DNA of 49,770 nucleotides, taken from NCBI GenBank assembly GCA_018698795.1, contig JABIPG010000028.1, positions 1 through 49,770 of the forward strand, given 5' to 3'. Source of the DNA: Rhodospirillaceae bacterium (GTDB taxonomy: Bacteria; Pseudomonadota; Alphaproteobacteria; Rhodospirillales; Casp-alpha2). A program made the position numbers and the translations under genes. Below the pieces are notes generated by a model. It ran no database searches, was not told the DNA's origin, and saw nothing but the letters and a program-made list of their open reading frames with translations. Below are positions 35,980 through 44,303 of the stretch, piece after piece. Position 1 is the first letter of the stretch; each line of letters starts with the position of its first letter.

Positions 35980-36006
35980 TTGACGGCGGCGGTTTCGTCC
36001 TATATT
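35980..36006 (+). promoter_or_regulatory. Possible promoter for grxC-nitrilase
   Basis: TTGACG (35980-35985) and TATATT (36001-36006) are 15 bp apart, shorter than ideal. A GCCGCC/GGCGGC hairpin (35972-35977 with 35985-35990) overlaps the -35 box and has no T-tract, so it is not a terminator. The 286-base divergent gap between sulP and grxC holds no gene that I can see. Confidence 0.35.
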
Positions 36007-36023
36007 TCCCTTATCGAATCTTT

Positions 36024-36051
36024 TTAATAGCGGGTTCTTAATAGCGGGTTC
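36024..36051 (+). repeat. 14-bp tandem duplication before grxC
   Basis: TTAATAGCGGGTTC occurs twice in direct succession at 36024-36037 and 36038-36051, ending four bases before the grxC ATG. It displaces the promoter from the start codon and leaves no good Shine-Dalgarno. Confidence 0.9.
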
Positions 36052-36055
36052 AGGC

Positions 36056-36313
36056 ATGACCAAAATTGAAATATACACATCGCCGTTTTGCGGCTTCTGT
36101 TTCCAGGCGAAATCTCTGCTCGATCGCAAGGGCGTCGAGTACGAGGAAATCAACGTCATGATGAGCCCCGGCAAGCGCAAGGAAATGATTGAGCGAGCTG
36201 GCGCCACGTCAGTGCCGCAGGTATTTGTCGATGGCGAGCACATCGGCGATTGCGACGGTATCCACAGGCTTGATGCCCAGGGCCAACTTGACGCTAAATT
36301 GGGGATTCAGTGA
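36056..36313 (+). CDS. grxC: Glutaredoxin 3 (CGFC active site)
   Basis: 85-residue thiol oxidoreductase that reduces disulfides with glutathione in the cytoplasm. The thioredoxin-fold opening IEIYTSPFCGFCFQAKSLLDRKG has the active site Cys12-Gly-Phe-Cys15 in place of the usual CPYC. ATSVPQVFVDGEHIGDCDGIHRLDAQGQLD contains the TVPxVF glutathione site. CGFC has two cysteines, so dithiol chemistry is still possible. The stop overlaps the nitrilase start (TGATG), a classic alphaproteobacterial arrangement. Confidence 0.95.
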   Translation: MTKIEIYTSPFCGFCFQAKSLLDRKGVEYEEINVMMSPGKRKEMIERAGATSVPQVFVDGEHIGDCDGIHRLDAQGQLDAKLGIQ

Positions 36314-37158
36314 TGAGCAATATCTTCAAGGCAGCATGCGCGCAAACCACCACCGGACCCGATGTCGACGCAAACATCTCCCATGCCAGCGACCTGGTGC
36401 GCCGGGCGCGCGATGCGGGCGCGGATTTCATCGGTCTACCCGAAGTGGTCAATGTCATGGACCTGGACCGCAAAGCCCTGGCCGGTAAGACGAGCGTCGA
36501 GGCCGATGACGTGACGCTGGCGGCGATGCGCGATTTGGCGCGCGAGACCGGTGCATGGCTTTTGTTGGGGTCGTTGGTGGTGAAGCACGATGGTGCGGCG
36601 GACGATTCCGGGCGGCCGAAATTTGCCAACCGCTCGTTCCTGATCGATGCCGCCGGTGAAATTCAGGCGCGCTATGATAAGATCCATATGTTCGACGTCG
36701 ATCTGAAAGACGGCGAGTCGTACCGTGAATCCAAGGCCTATGAACCGGGCGAGCATTCCACATTGGCTGAGACGCCTTGGGGCGGGCTCGGCATGACCAT
36801 CTGCTACGACTTGCGGTTCCCGCATCTGTATCGCGGCCTGGCCAAGGCGGGGGCAGGGATGTTCACCATTCCAGCGGCCTTCACGCGGCCCACGGGGGCG
36901 GCGCATTGGCACATTTTGATGCGCGCCCGCGCTATCGAGAACGGATGCTTCGTCATTGCGCCGGCGCAATGCGGACATCATGGCGATGAGCGCTACACTT
37001 ATGGCCACTCTTTGATTGTTGCGCCGTGGGGCGAGGTGCTGGCCGATGGCGGTGACGAGCCCGGCATTGTCGTTGCCGAGATCGATATGGACCGGGTCGG
37101 CGAAGCGCGCGGCATGGTGCCGTCGCTGCACAACGATCGGGATTTCCGCGCCGAGTGA
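36313..37158 (+). CDS. Carbon-nitrogen hydrolase, Nit1/omega-amidase-like
   Basis: 281 residues from the ATG at 36313. Nitrilase-superfamily fold with the full catalytic triad: Glu44 (GLPEVVNV), Lys123 (YDKIHMFDVDL) and Cys164 (TICYDLRFPHLYRGLA). Members of this Nit branch hydrolyse omega-amides and the deaminated form of glutathione, a metabolite-repair task. The location directly after a glutaredoxin gene fits a glutathione-related role. Deaminated-glutathione amidase is the best guess; no substrate proof is visible. Confidence 0.9.
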   Translation: MSNIFKAACAQTTTGPDVDANISHASDLVRRARDAGADFIGLPEVVNVMDLDRKALAGKTSVEADDVTLAAMRDLARETGAWLLLGSLVVKHDGAADDSGRPKFANRSFLIDAAGEIQARYDKIHMFDVDLKDGESYRESKAYEPGEHSTLAETPWGGLGMTICYDLRFPHLYRGLAKAGAGMFTIPAAFTRPTGAAHWHILMRARAIENGCFVIAPAQCGHHGDERYTYGHSLIVAPWGEVLADGGDEPGIVVAEIDMDRVGEARGMVPSLHNDRDFRAE

Positions 37159-37206
37159 TCGGCTAACCAAACTTGTGCCTGAGACCAAGTTTGTGTCCGA
37201 GACCGT

Positions 37207-37857
37207 TTATTTGGTGGTCGGCGCCAACGGATGTGCGGGCGGATCGCCGTCGTCGCGCTCCGAATTCTGCAAATCCTTGACCGCACAAAGTCGCTGTTTG
37301 ACGCCGGGAATATCGCTGGCTTCGACCCTGCCGTGTTCATAGGCAATGACCTGCATTTTGTCGGCCACCGCTGTCAGCAACTCGCCGCTTTTCAGCAAGT
37401 GATCGGGGTTGCGCGGTCGGGCGAAGGCTTCATTGCCGCGAGCAAAAGTTTCATAGATCAAGACGCCGCTCGGATTGAGCGCATCGATGATGCCATCCAG
37501 CAATGACCGGTACAGGTAATTCACAACGATCACGGCATCAAACCTTTCATCAGCCAAGGCGCCGCCGGCCTCGAACGGTGATGTCCCGCCTTCCAAGTCG
37601 GCTTCGATGACGCGCGCCTTGGGATGATCCAACAAGTCATGCAGCGCCTGGATGTCTCGATCGATGAACACGACGCCGCTGGCGCGGTCCAGCACCGAGC
37701 GTCCATGCCGCCCGCCACCGGCAGCCAGGTCCAACACGCGCCCCTGTTGCGCGATCAGGTGTTGGAAGCGCTGCAGCCAGGGCGATGGCGTGGTTATTCG
37801 CAGATGCTTGGCGCGAACGTCAGTTGTGGCCGGTGTGGTGTCAGATGAATTCGGCAT
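37207..37857 (-). CDS. Class I SAM-dependent methyltransferase
   Basis: 216 residues. Motif I is RVLDLAAGGGRHGRSVL (about 40-56), followed by GVVFIDRDIQAL and RVIEADLEGG, then FDAVIVVNYLYRSLLDGIIDALNPSGVLIYETFARGNEAFARPRNPDHLLKSGELL, which is typical of the TehB/UbiE-like branch near the nitrilase-DUF1178 block in alphaproteobacteria. The target is unknown. The C-terminus is charged (DLQNSERDDGDPPAHP). Single gene on the minus strand, divergent from DUF1178. Confidence 0.85.
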   Translation of the reverse strand: MPNSSDTTPATTDVRAKHLRITTPSPWLQRFQHLIAQQGRVLDLAAGGGRHGRSVLDRASGVVFIDRDIQALHDLLDHPKARVIEADLEGGTSPFEAGGALADERFDAVIVVNYLYRSLLDGIIDALNPSGVLIYETFARGNEAFARPRNPDHLLKSGELLTAVADKMQVIAYEHGRVEASDIPGVKQRLCAVKDLQNSERDDGDPPAHPLAPTTK

Positions 37858-37952
37858 TTTTTAAGGTTTTCCTGATAGTTCTTTTCCGCTATGAGGTCGC
37901 CTCGAATGCGACTAGAGTGAACAACCTTGTGTAAACGGGTAGCGTTGACGTT

Positions 37953-38393
37953 ATGATCGTATACCAACTCCGCTGCGGCAATGAGCATGAATTTGAAGCT
38001 TGGTTCCGCGATAGCGCCACCTACGAATTGCAGGCTCAGAGCGGCGATGTCGTTTGCCCGTTTTGCGGCGATACCGATGTTGGCAAGGCGATCATGGCGC
38101 CCAATATCTCTACCAGCAAGGCCGGCCCCAAGGACGCTGATTTGAACCGTGCGGAAACCCGTGCGCGTGAAGTGGCCGAACAAATCCTCGAAGCCGTCGG
38201 TGAAATCCGCGAGCACGTGGAAGCCAGTTGCGACGATGTCGGCGATAAGTTCGCCGAAGAGGCCAAGCGCATCCATTATGGCGAGGCCGAAGAACGTGGC
38301 ATCTACGGCAAAGCCACCGATGAAGAAGCCGAAGATCTGGACGAGGAAGGCATCGAGTTCTTCCGCCTGCCGTCGGCACGCCGCAACAGTTAA
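37953..38393 (+). CDS. DUF1178 family protein
   Basis: 146 residues. The DUF1178 family has a rubredoxin-like N-terminal part: MIVYQLRCGNEHEFEAWFRDSATYELQAQSGDVVCPFCGDTDVGKAIMAPNIS-like sequence, with Cys8 and a CPFC pair able to hold zinc. A helical acidic C-terminal half follows. No function is known; the family is nearly always beside grxC/nitrilase or ubiG in alphaproteobacteria, as here. It converges with ubiG: both TAA stops are read from the same four bases TTAA (38390-38393). Confidence 0.9.
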   Translation: MIVYQLRCGNEHEFEAWFRDSATYELQAQSGDVVCPFCGDTDVGKAIMAPNISTSKAGPKDADLNRAETRAREVAEQILEAVGEIREHVEASCDDVGDKFAEEAKRIHYGEAEERGIYGKATDEEAEDLDEEGIEFFRLPSARRNS

Positions 38394-39175
38394 GAGCCGG
38401 CAGTTTCAGCTTTTTCGGCGAACATCAAATAATTGACATCGAGATTGTCCGACAACACCCAGGTGCCGTCCGTGGGAATGTAGTCGATGCCCTTGAGTGC
38501 GCGAAGTTCGACACCCGCCGGGCGCAAATGCCGCACCAGTTCCGACGGACGGCGAAACTTGCGCCAGTCATGCGTGCCCACCGGCACCCAGCGTAGAATG
38601 TATTCAGCGCCAATTTTCGCCAGCGCCAGGGATTTCAGCGTTCGGTTCAGGGTCGATAGCACCATGGCGCCACCGGGCCGCACCAAACCCGCCGATGCCG
38701 CCAGGAAAGCCGGCAGACCAGCGACATGTTCGACCACTTCCATATTCAGCACCACGTCATAACCGCCGGATTCCTCGGATAGGGTTTCCGGCGGACGATG
38801 GTGGTATTCGATTTCAAGCCCCATCTGATCAGCGTGCGCGCGCGCGACCGCGATGGCCTCGGCGCCGGCGTCTATACCGGTAACCGCGGCGCCCAGCCGG
38901 CAAAGTGGTTCCGTCAACAGTCCGCCGCCGCAACCGATGTCCAATATCTTGAGGCCAACAAGCGGCTCAGGGCCCGTGGCGTCGCGACCGAAATGCGCTG
39001 CCAGATGGTCGCGGATGAAGGTCAGGCGTGCCGGGTTCAACTGGTGCAAAGGCCGGAACTTCCCCGACGGGTCCCACCAATCGTCGGCCATGGCGGCAAA
39101 TCGCGCGATTTCTTCGTTATCTACTGTGCTGTCCACTGTGCTGTCCATTGCGGTATCCATTGCGGTGGGCTGCAT
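38390..39175 (-). CDS. ubiG: Ubiquinone biosynthesis O-methyltransferase UbiG
   Basis: 261 residues. Catalyses the two O-methylations of the ubiquinone ring, acting on the inner face of the membrane. Family features: EIARFAAMADDWWDPSGKFRPLHQLNPARLTFI at the start, motif I KILDIGCGGGLLTEPLCRLGA, YDVVLNMEVVEHVAG, STLNRTLKSLALAKIGAEYILRWVPVGTHDW-type block and DVNYLMFAEK at the end. The first 20 residues (DTAM/DSTV repeats) come from a 12-bp tandem repeat and are absent in other UbiG proteins, so a start further inside is conceivable, but no other good start is seen. Confidence 0.95.
   Translation of the reverse strand: MQPTAMDTAMDSTVDSTVDNEEIARFAAMADDWWDPSGKFRPLHQLNPARLTFIRDHLAAHFGRDATGPEPLVGLKILDIGCGGGLLTEPLCRLGAAVTGIDAGAEAIAVARAHADQMGLEIEYHHRPPETLSEESGGYDVVLNMEVVEHVAGLPAFLAASAGLVRPGGAMVLSTLNRTLKSLALAKIGAEYILRWVPVGTHDWRKFRRPSELVRHLRPAGVELRALKGIDYIPTDGTWVLSDNLDVNYLMFAEKAETAGS
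39122..39169 (-). repeat. 12-bp tandem repeat at the ubiG N-terminus
   Basis: Four 12-bp units on the plus strand: TACTGTGCTGTC, CACTGTGCTGTC, CATTGCGGTATC and CATTGCGGTGGG. Read on the minus strand they give the Asp-Thr-Ala-Met and Asp-Ser-Thr-Val tetrapeptides just after the initiator. Confidence 0.85.
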
Positions 39176-39214
39176 CTTTTTTCGCCTGAAGCGGGCCCTT
39201 CCGGTGCCATGGTC

Positions 39215-39244
39215 TTGTCATGCTTTCTGTTTATAGAGTATGTA
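39215..39244 (+). promoter_or_regulatory. Possible lysC promoter
   Basis: TTGTCA (39215-39220), an 18-bp spacer and TATGTA (39239-39244), about 75 bases before the lysC ATG, in the gap divergent from ubiG. Both boxes deviate from consensus, and no attenuator or lysine riboswitch structure is evident in the short leader. Confidence 0.35.
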
Positions 39245-39319
39245 TGCGCCGCCTGCATCGCAATCAAACACTTCTTAAGCTTTTCTAGGGCCTTACGCCC
39301 AACAATGGAGACCCGTCAC

Positions 39320-40540
39320 ATGGCTCGCATCGTGCAAAAATTCGGAGGCACCTCGGTCGCCGATATCGAGCGCATCCGCGCCGTAGCCGTGCGCGTCAAG
39401 GCGGAGGTCGATGCCGGCAATGAGGTCGCCGTGGTGGTGTCGGCGATGGCCGGCGTGACCAATCAGTTGGTGGGTTATGTCGAAGAGGTCGCCACGCTCT
39501 ATGACGCGCGCGAATATGACTCCGTGGTTGCCACCGGTGAGCAGGTAACATCGGGGCTGCTGGCGCTGGTGCTACAGCAGATGGGCGTCGAAGCGCGGTC
39601 TTGGCTGGGTTGGCAAATTCCGATCCACACCGACGGTGCGCACGGCAAGGCGCGAATTTCCCGTATCGACGCCGATGAGATGGACCAACGGCTGAAGAAA
39701 GGCCATGTGGCGGTGGTGCCCGGATTTCAGGGACTGGGACCGGACAACCGTATCACCACGCTGGGCCGAGGCGGGTCCGACACCAGCGCGGTTGCGCTGG
39801 CGGCGGCCTTAGGCGCTGATCGCTGCGATATTTATACGGATGTAGATGGAGTCTATACTACCGACCCCCGTATCGTGCCGGCGGCACGCAAGCTTGATAA
39901 AATTACGTACGAAGAAATGCTGGAGATGGCGTCGGTGGGCGCCAAGGTATTGCAGACCCGTGCTGTCGAAATGGCCATGAAGTACGGTCAGCGGCTGCAG
40001 GTGCTGTCCAGCTTTTCAGATGAACCTGGAACCCTTGTTGTCGATGAGGATGAAATCGTGGAACAGGAATTGGTAAGCGGCATCGCCTACAGCCGGGACG
40101 AAGCCAAGATCACGCTGGTTAAAGTGCGAGACAAGCCGGGTGTCGCGGCGGCCATTTTCGGTCCGTTGGCCGATGCGTCGATCAACGTCGATATGATCGT
40201 CCAGAACGTCTCTGACGACGGCAGGGCTACCGACTTGACCTTCACCGTCACAATGAACGATTTGGACCGCGCCGTGGCCACCATCGAGAGCTTTCGAGAC
40301 GATCTCGGATATGAAGATCTGGTGCATGATTCCAAGGTGGTGAAAATTTCCGTCATTGGGGTTGGTATGCGCAGCCACGCGGGCGTGGCACAGCAAATGT
40401 TCCAGACGCTGGCGGAAAAGGGTATAAATATCCAGGTGATCTCGACCTCCGAGATCAAAGTCAGCGTTCTCGTTGAGGAAGAGTACACGGAGCTCGCCGT
40501 GCGCGCGCTCCATACGGCTTACGGCCTAGACGCCGAATAG
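39320..40540 (+). CDS. lysC: Aspartate kinase
   Basis: Phosphorylates aspartate as the first step to lysine, threonine, methionine and diaminopimelate. 406 residues from the ATG at 39320, with GGAG nine bases upstream; the frame is open far above but that part is antisense to ubiG. The kinase domain has VQKFGGTSVADIERI at the start, SAMAGVTNQL, TLGRGGSDTSAVALAAALGADRCDIYTDVDGVYTTDPR and MLEMASVGAKVLQTRAVEMA. Two ACT domains (about 262-335 and 345-402; TLVKVRDKPGVAAAIFGPLAD and SVIGVGMRSHAGVA) allow feedback inhibition by lysine/threonine. Followed after 71 bases by ptsP. Confidence 0.97.
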   Translation: MARIVQKFGGTSVADIERIRAVAVRVKAEVDAGNEVAVVVSAMAGVTNQLVGYVEEVATLYDAREYDSVVATGEQVTSGLLALVLQQMGVEARSWLGWQIPIHTDGAHGKARISRIDADEMDQRLKKGHVAVVPGFQGLGPDNRITTLGRGGSDTSAVALAAALGADRCDIYTDVDGVYTTDPRIVPAARKLDKITYEEMLEMASVGAKVLQTRAVEMAMKYGQRLQVLSSFSDEPGTLVVDEDEIVEQELVSGIAYSRDEAKITLVKVRDKPGVAAAIFGPLADASINVDMIVQNVSDDGRATDLTFTVTMNDLDRAVATIESFRDDLGYEDLVHDSKVVKISVIGVGMRSHAGVAQQMFQTLAEKGINIQVISTSEIKVSVLVEEEYTELAVRALHTAYGLDAE

Positions 40541-40611
40541 CCGAGTTCCTCAATGGACGGTAGTGCGCTCAGGTGATCCTGGGTTGCCTCTCTGTTTGCT
40601 GAAAGGTTGCT

Positions 40612-42906
40612 ATGAGCACGACGGGCTCAAGTTACGGACATCCGGTTTCCGCTTCGCGCCGCTTGCTGGCGCGGGTGCGCGATGTCATGTCGGGCGCTGC
40701 GGGCGCCTTGCCCGCCGAACAGCGCCTGCAGCAAGTCGTCCAAATCATCGCCGCGGACATGGTTGCGGAAGTCTGCTCCGCCTATGTGCGGCGTGCCGGA
40801 GATCAGTTGGAGTTGTTCGCGACTCAGGGGCTGAAGCCGTCGGCGGTTCATGCCACGCGGCTGTATTTTGGCGAAGGCATTATCGGTGATATCGCGGCTT
40901 CGGCGCGGCCGTTCGCGCTTTCCGACGCACAAGAGCACCCCAATTTCGCCTACCGGCCCGAAACCGGCGAAGAAGTCTACCATTCCATGATGGGTGTGCC
41001 GGTGCTGCGTGGTGGACGAGTGGTGGGTGTGTTGGCGGTGCAGAACCGCACCCGCCGCCAGTATGCTGAGGAAGAAGTAGAGACGCTGCAAACCGTCGCC
41101 ATGGTGCTGGCGGAGTTGATCGGCGGCGGTGAACTGATCGACCAGCGCGAATTGCAACCGGGTGGCGGCCAAGCGGCTCGACCGCTTCGGGTTGAGGGGC
41201 TGGAACTGAATGGTGGGTTGGGCATCGGTACGGCGGTGTTGCATCTGCCGAAAGTACAAGTTGACCGCCTGGTGGCCGAGGACCCGGACGAAGAACTGAG
41301 CCGCCTGCATGCGGCGTTTAAATCCATGCATGGTGAGCTCGACAATTTGCTGGAGAGCGAGGCCTTGGCGGCGGGCGGTGAACACCGCGATGTGCTCGAG
41401 ACCTATCGCTTGATCGCCGACGATGCGGGCTGGCTGACGCGCATTGAGGACGCCATCGGCAGCGGCCTGACGGCGGAAGCGGCCGTGCAGCGCGTGCAGA
41501 ACGATATCCGCGCCCGCATGGGCCAGGTCTCGGACCCGTATTTGCGTGAACGCATCGCCGACTTGGATGATCTGGCTTACCGTTTGATCGGCCATTTGGT
41601 CGGACCCAATGGTGAGGCGGCGACAGAGGCGCTGCCGGAAAAAGCGGTCCTTATCGCCCGCAACATGGGTCCGGCACAGCTTCTGGACTATGATCCCGAG
41701 CTGTTGGTTGGCTTGGTCCTGGAAGAAGGATCGCCGACCAGCCATGTCGCGATTATCGCCCGCGCTCTCGATATTCCGGTGGTTGGCCACGCTCGCGACG
41801 TGCTTTCCACCATCGACGCCGGCGACACTGTCGTCGTCGATGCCTCGCATGGCCATGTCTATTTGCGGCCGAGCGCCGATATTTTATCGGCATTCGAGGC
41901 CGGTCTTCGGAGTTTCCAGCAAGAGAAAGAACGCTACGCCGAACTGCGCGACCAACCCGCGCAAACCCTGGACGGCATTGATGTTGATCTGCATATCAAC
42001 GCGGGCCTGATGATCGATATGCCCAATTTGGAGCGCTCCGGCGCTAAGGGTGTGGGATTGTTTCGGACGGAAGTGGCATTTATGGCGCGCTCCAAGTTCC
42101 TCGGCGTCGATGAACAAACCGAGCTCTATACCCAGGTCCTCGACGGTGCCGATGGGCGGTCGGTGGTCTTCCGCACGTTGGATATTGGCGGCGACAAAGT
42201 GCTGCCGCATTGGGGCGGCGCAGACGGCGAAAACCCGGCCATGGGTTGGCGCGCCATCCGCGTGTCGCTCGATCGCCCGGCGTTATTGCGCCAGCAGGTG
42301 CGCGGCATGATCCGCGCAGCGGCGGGGCGCGAACTCCGGGTGATGTTTCCGATGATCGCCGAAGTGGCGGAATTCAAAGCGGCCCGCGAGCTTTTGGATA
42401 AAGAATGGCAACGTGAAAGTGATCGCGGCAATCCGTTGCCCGAAAGCCTGGCTGTCGGCGCCATGTTAGAGGTACCAAGCCTGGCTTTTCAGATGCCGGC
42501 GTTACTGAACGTGGCGGACTTCATCGCTGTCGGCAGTAACGACCTGGGGCAATTTTTGTTTGCGCACGATCGCGGCGACCCACGCCTTGCCGGGCGCTAT
42601 GACATGTTGTCGCCGATTGTTCTCAAATTCTTCAAGTCTGTAGTCGAACAATGTGATGCCGCGGATGTCCCCGTCAGCCTTTGCGGCGAGATGGCCGGCC
42701 GGCCGCTGGAAGCCATGGCACTGGTCGGTGTCGGATTCCGTCGGATGTCCATGGCGGCGACGGCGGTGGGTCGCGTCAAGGCCGTGATCCGGTCTGTAGA
42801 TACGGCTGAGTTGGCCGAATATATTGATGGCCTGCTTGATTCGCCGGAGCATACGATCCGCGATCACTTGGAGGCCTACGCCGGCAAACACGATATTTCC
42901 ATCTGA
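40612..42906 (+). CDS. ptsP: Enzyme I-Ntr of the nitrogen phosphotransfer system
   Basis: 764 residues. It takes phosphate from PEP and passes it to NPr and EIIA-Ntr, a regulatory chain linked to nitrogen and potassium control. An N-terminal GAF domain (about 20-165; ARPFALSDAQEHPNFAYRPETGEEVYHSMMGVPVLRGGRVVGVLAVQNR-type sequence) is the mark of PtsP versus sugar EI. The phospho-acceptor is His378 (EGSPTSHVAIIARALDIPVVG). The PEP-binding barrel has FRTEVAFM, DIGGDKVLPHWG, VMFPMI, VGSNDLGQF and the catalytic Cys691 (SLCGEMAGRP). The position after lysC is typical of alphaproteobacteria. Confidence 0.97.
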   Translation: MSTTGSSYGHPVSASRRLLARVRDVMSGAAGALPAEQRLQQVVQIIAADMVAEVCSAYVRRAGDQLELFATQGLKPSAVHATRLYFGEGIIGDIAASARPFALSDAQEHPNFAYRPETGEEVYHSMMGVPVLRGGRVVGVLAVQNRTRRQYAEEEVETLQTVAMVLAELIGGGELIDQRELQPGGGQAARPLRVEGLELNGGLGIGTAVLHLPKVQVDRLVAEDPDEELSRLHAAFKSMHGELDNLLESEALAAGGEHRDVLETYRLIADDAGWLTRIEDAIGSGLTAEAAVQRVQNDIRARMGQVSDPYLRERIADLDDLAYRLIGHLVGPNGEAATEALPEKAVLIARNMGPAQLLDYDPELLVGLVLEEGSPTSHVAIIARALDIPVVGHARDVLSTIDAGDTVVVDASHGHVYLRPSADILSAFEAGLRSFQQEKERYAELRDQPAQTLDGIDVDLHINAGLMIDMPNLERSGAKGVGLFRTEVAFMARSKFLGVDEQTELYTQVLDGADGRSVVFRTLDIGGDKVLPHWGGADGENPAMGWRAIRVSLDRPALLRQQVRGMIRAAAGRELRVMFPMIAEVAEFKAARELLDKEWQRESDRGNPLPESLAVGAMLEVPSLAFQMPALLNVADFIAVGSNDLGQFLFAHDRGDPRLAGRYDMLSPIVLKFFKSVVEQCDAADVPVSLCGEMAGRPLEAMALVGVGFRRMSMAATAVGRVKAVIRSVDTAELAEYIDGLLDSPEHTIRDHLEAYAGKHDISI

Positions 42907-42958
42907 GCGCGGTGGATTGGGTCTTGGAGATGACTAGAATTTGAGTAAGGTAGGGCGC

Positions 42959-44287
42959 ATGAGCGAACAGACAGCTACGATTGGCGCAGAGTCCGAAGAT
43001 AACGTCGGTGTCGGCTCCCTGCTTAGGGCGTCGCGTCAGCGTGTCGGCGAAGAGTTGCGCGATGTGGCATCCATGTTGCGCATTCGCTACCCATACCTTG
43101 AAGCCATCGAGGATGGCCGCTTTGCAGACCTGCCCGGTCAGACTTACGCGATTGGTTTCGTGCGCGCTTATGCCGAGCACCTTGGCCTCGACAGCGAAGA
43201 GGTCGTGCGCCGCTACAAGGCCGAGATCGAGACAAGCGGTCCGCGCCACGATTTGCATTTCCCGACACCCGTGGCGGAAACCGGCATTCCGGGTGGCGCT
43301 ATTGTGTTCGTCGGCCTGGTGATTTCAATTGTTGCCTACGGAGGCTGGTATCTGAGCACCACGGAAGACGGATTTTTCTCGGAACTTGTGGCTCCTTTAC
43401 CTGATCGCCTGGCGGCTTTGGTGGCCGGCGAAGAGACGACTGCCGACACAACATCGGCGGAACAATCGACTGAAACTGTGACATCGGCCTCAGAGCCGGC
43501 ACCCGAGCCACAACCGACATCCGAAACCGAGCCGACCGCTGGGTCCGTTTCCGAGCCGGAAAAGCCAGGGGAAATACAGCCAGAGGAAACACAGCCAGAG
43601 GAAACACAGCCAGAGGAAACACAGCCAGAGGAATCGGTGGTATCAGAAACCCAAACCGTCGAAAGCCCAGCGGCTGCAACCCAGGCTGCGATGGCACCAA
43701 AACCGACAACACCACCTGAGCCACAAGCCGAGGCTCAGCCGCAATCTGCGCCCGCGCCGACGCCAACCCCAGAGCCAACCCCAGAGCCAACTCCGGAGCC
43801 CGTCGTTGAGTCTGCGCCTTCCGCGGCCACTGAGCCCACCCCTGAGCCCACCCCAAGTTCTTCGCCAGAGGCGGCTTCTAATCCTGCGCCCGTATCTGAA
43901 CCGACTGTTTCGGCTTCGGAAACGTCCACACCACCGGCAGCGGAGGCGGAACAAGCTACCACGCCTGAGGCATCTACTCAGGAGGTTGCTTCACCCGAGC
44001 CGACAGTGCCGCCTGTGGCGCGGATTGTCGTTAGGGCTAAATCCAACAGTTGGATTGAGGTGCGAGACGATTTTTCCAATTCTATGGTGGTATCTCGGTT
44101 GCTGCGTGAGGGAGAGACATTCGACGTGCCCAATAAAACCGGTTTGAGCCTGCACACCGGCAACGCCGGCGCCTTGGAAATCCTGGTTGACGGCGAGACC
44201 GTGCCGGCCATCGGTGCCGGCGGCGTGGTGTTGCGCGGCGTGCAGTTGGACCCGGACCTTCTGAAGGCCGGCGCCGCGGCGCAATAA
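42959..44287 (+). CDS. RodZ-like membrane protein with helix-turn-helix domain
   Basis: 442 residues from the ATG at 42959 (AAGG eight bases before). N-terminal HTH_25/RodZ-type domain: [35 protein letters not shown], then [30 protein letters not shown] (about 19-88). One membrane helix lies at 113-132. Next is a long Pro/Glu/Thr-rich periplasmic linker (about 150-345) with a 15-bp tandem repeat, then a C-terminal DUF4115 domain ([37 protein letters not shown]). RodZ proteins connect MreB to the membrane during rod growth; the alphaproteobacterial genes between ptsP and ispG are of this type. Confidence 0.88.
   Translation: MSEQTATIGAESEDNVGVGSLLRASRQRVGEELRDVASMLRIRYPYLEAIEDGRFADLPGQTYAIGFVRAYAEHLGLDSEEVVRRYKAEIETSGPRHDLHFPTPVAETGIPGGAIVFVGLVISIVAYGGWYLSTTEDGFFSELVAPLPDRLAALVAGEETTADTTSAEQSTETVTSASEPAPEPQPTSETEPTAGSVSEPEKPGEIQPEETQPEETQPEETQPEESVVSETQTVESPAAATQAAMAPKPTTPPEPQAEAQPQSAPAPTPTPEPTPEPTPEPVVESAPSAATEPTPEPTPSSSPEAASNPAPVSEPTVSASETSTPPAAEAEQATTPEASTQEVASPEPTVPPVARIVVRAKSNSWIEVRDDFSNSMVVSRLLREGETFDVPNKTGLSLHTGNAGALEILVDGETVPAIGAGGVVLRGVQLDPDLLKAGAAAQ
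43572..43631 (+). repeat. 15-bp tandem repeat in the RodZ-like linker
   Basis: Four 15-bp units: GAAATACAGCCAGAG, then GAAACACAGCCAGAG three times. They encode the E-T/I-Q-P-E pentapeptide in the periplasmic linker. Three copies are identical at every base, which indicates recent expansion. Confidence 0.92.
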
Positions 44288-44303
44288 GGCGGAGAGGTCG
44301 GGT

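Noticed and set aside
35972-35990. GCCGCC/GGCGGC hairpin as a terminator
   Set aside because: No T-tract follows on either strand and it lies between divergent genes where no terminator is needed.
38798-39319. 174-codon N-terminal extension of lysC
   Set aside because: This stretch is antisense to ubiG and the kinase begins with its conserved KFGGTS motif just after the ATG at 39320, which has a good ribosome site.
40627-41856. 409-residue minus-strand frame opposite ptsP
   Set aside because: ptsP is certain by catalytic motifs; the antisense frame shows no family features.
43572-43631. CRISPR-like repeat array
   Set aside because: Units are directly adjacent without spacers and are in frame inside a coding linker.
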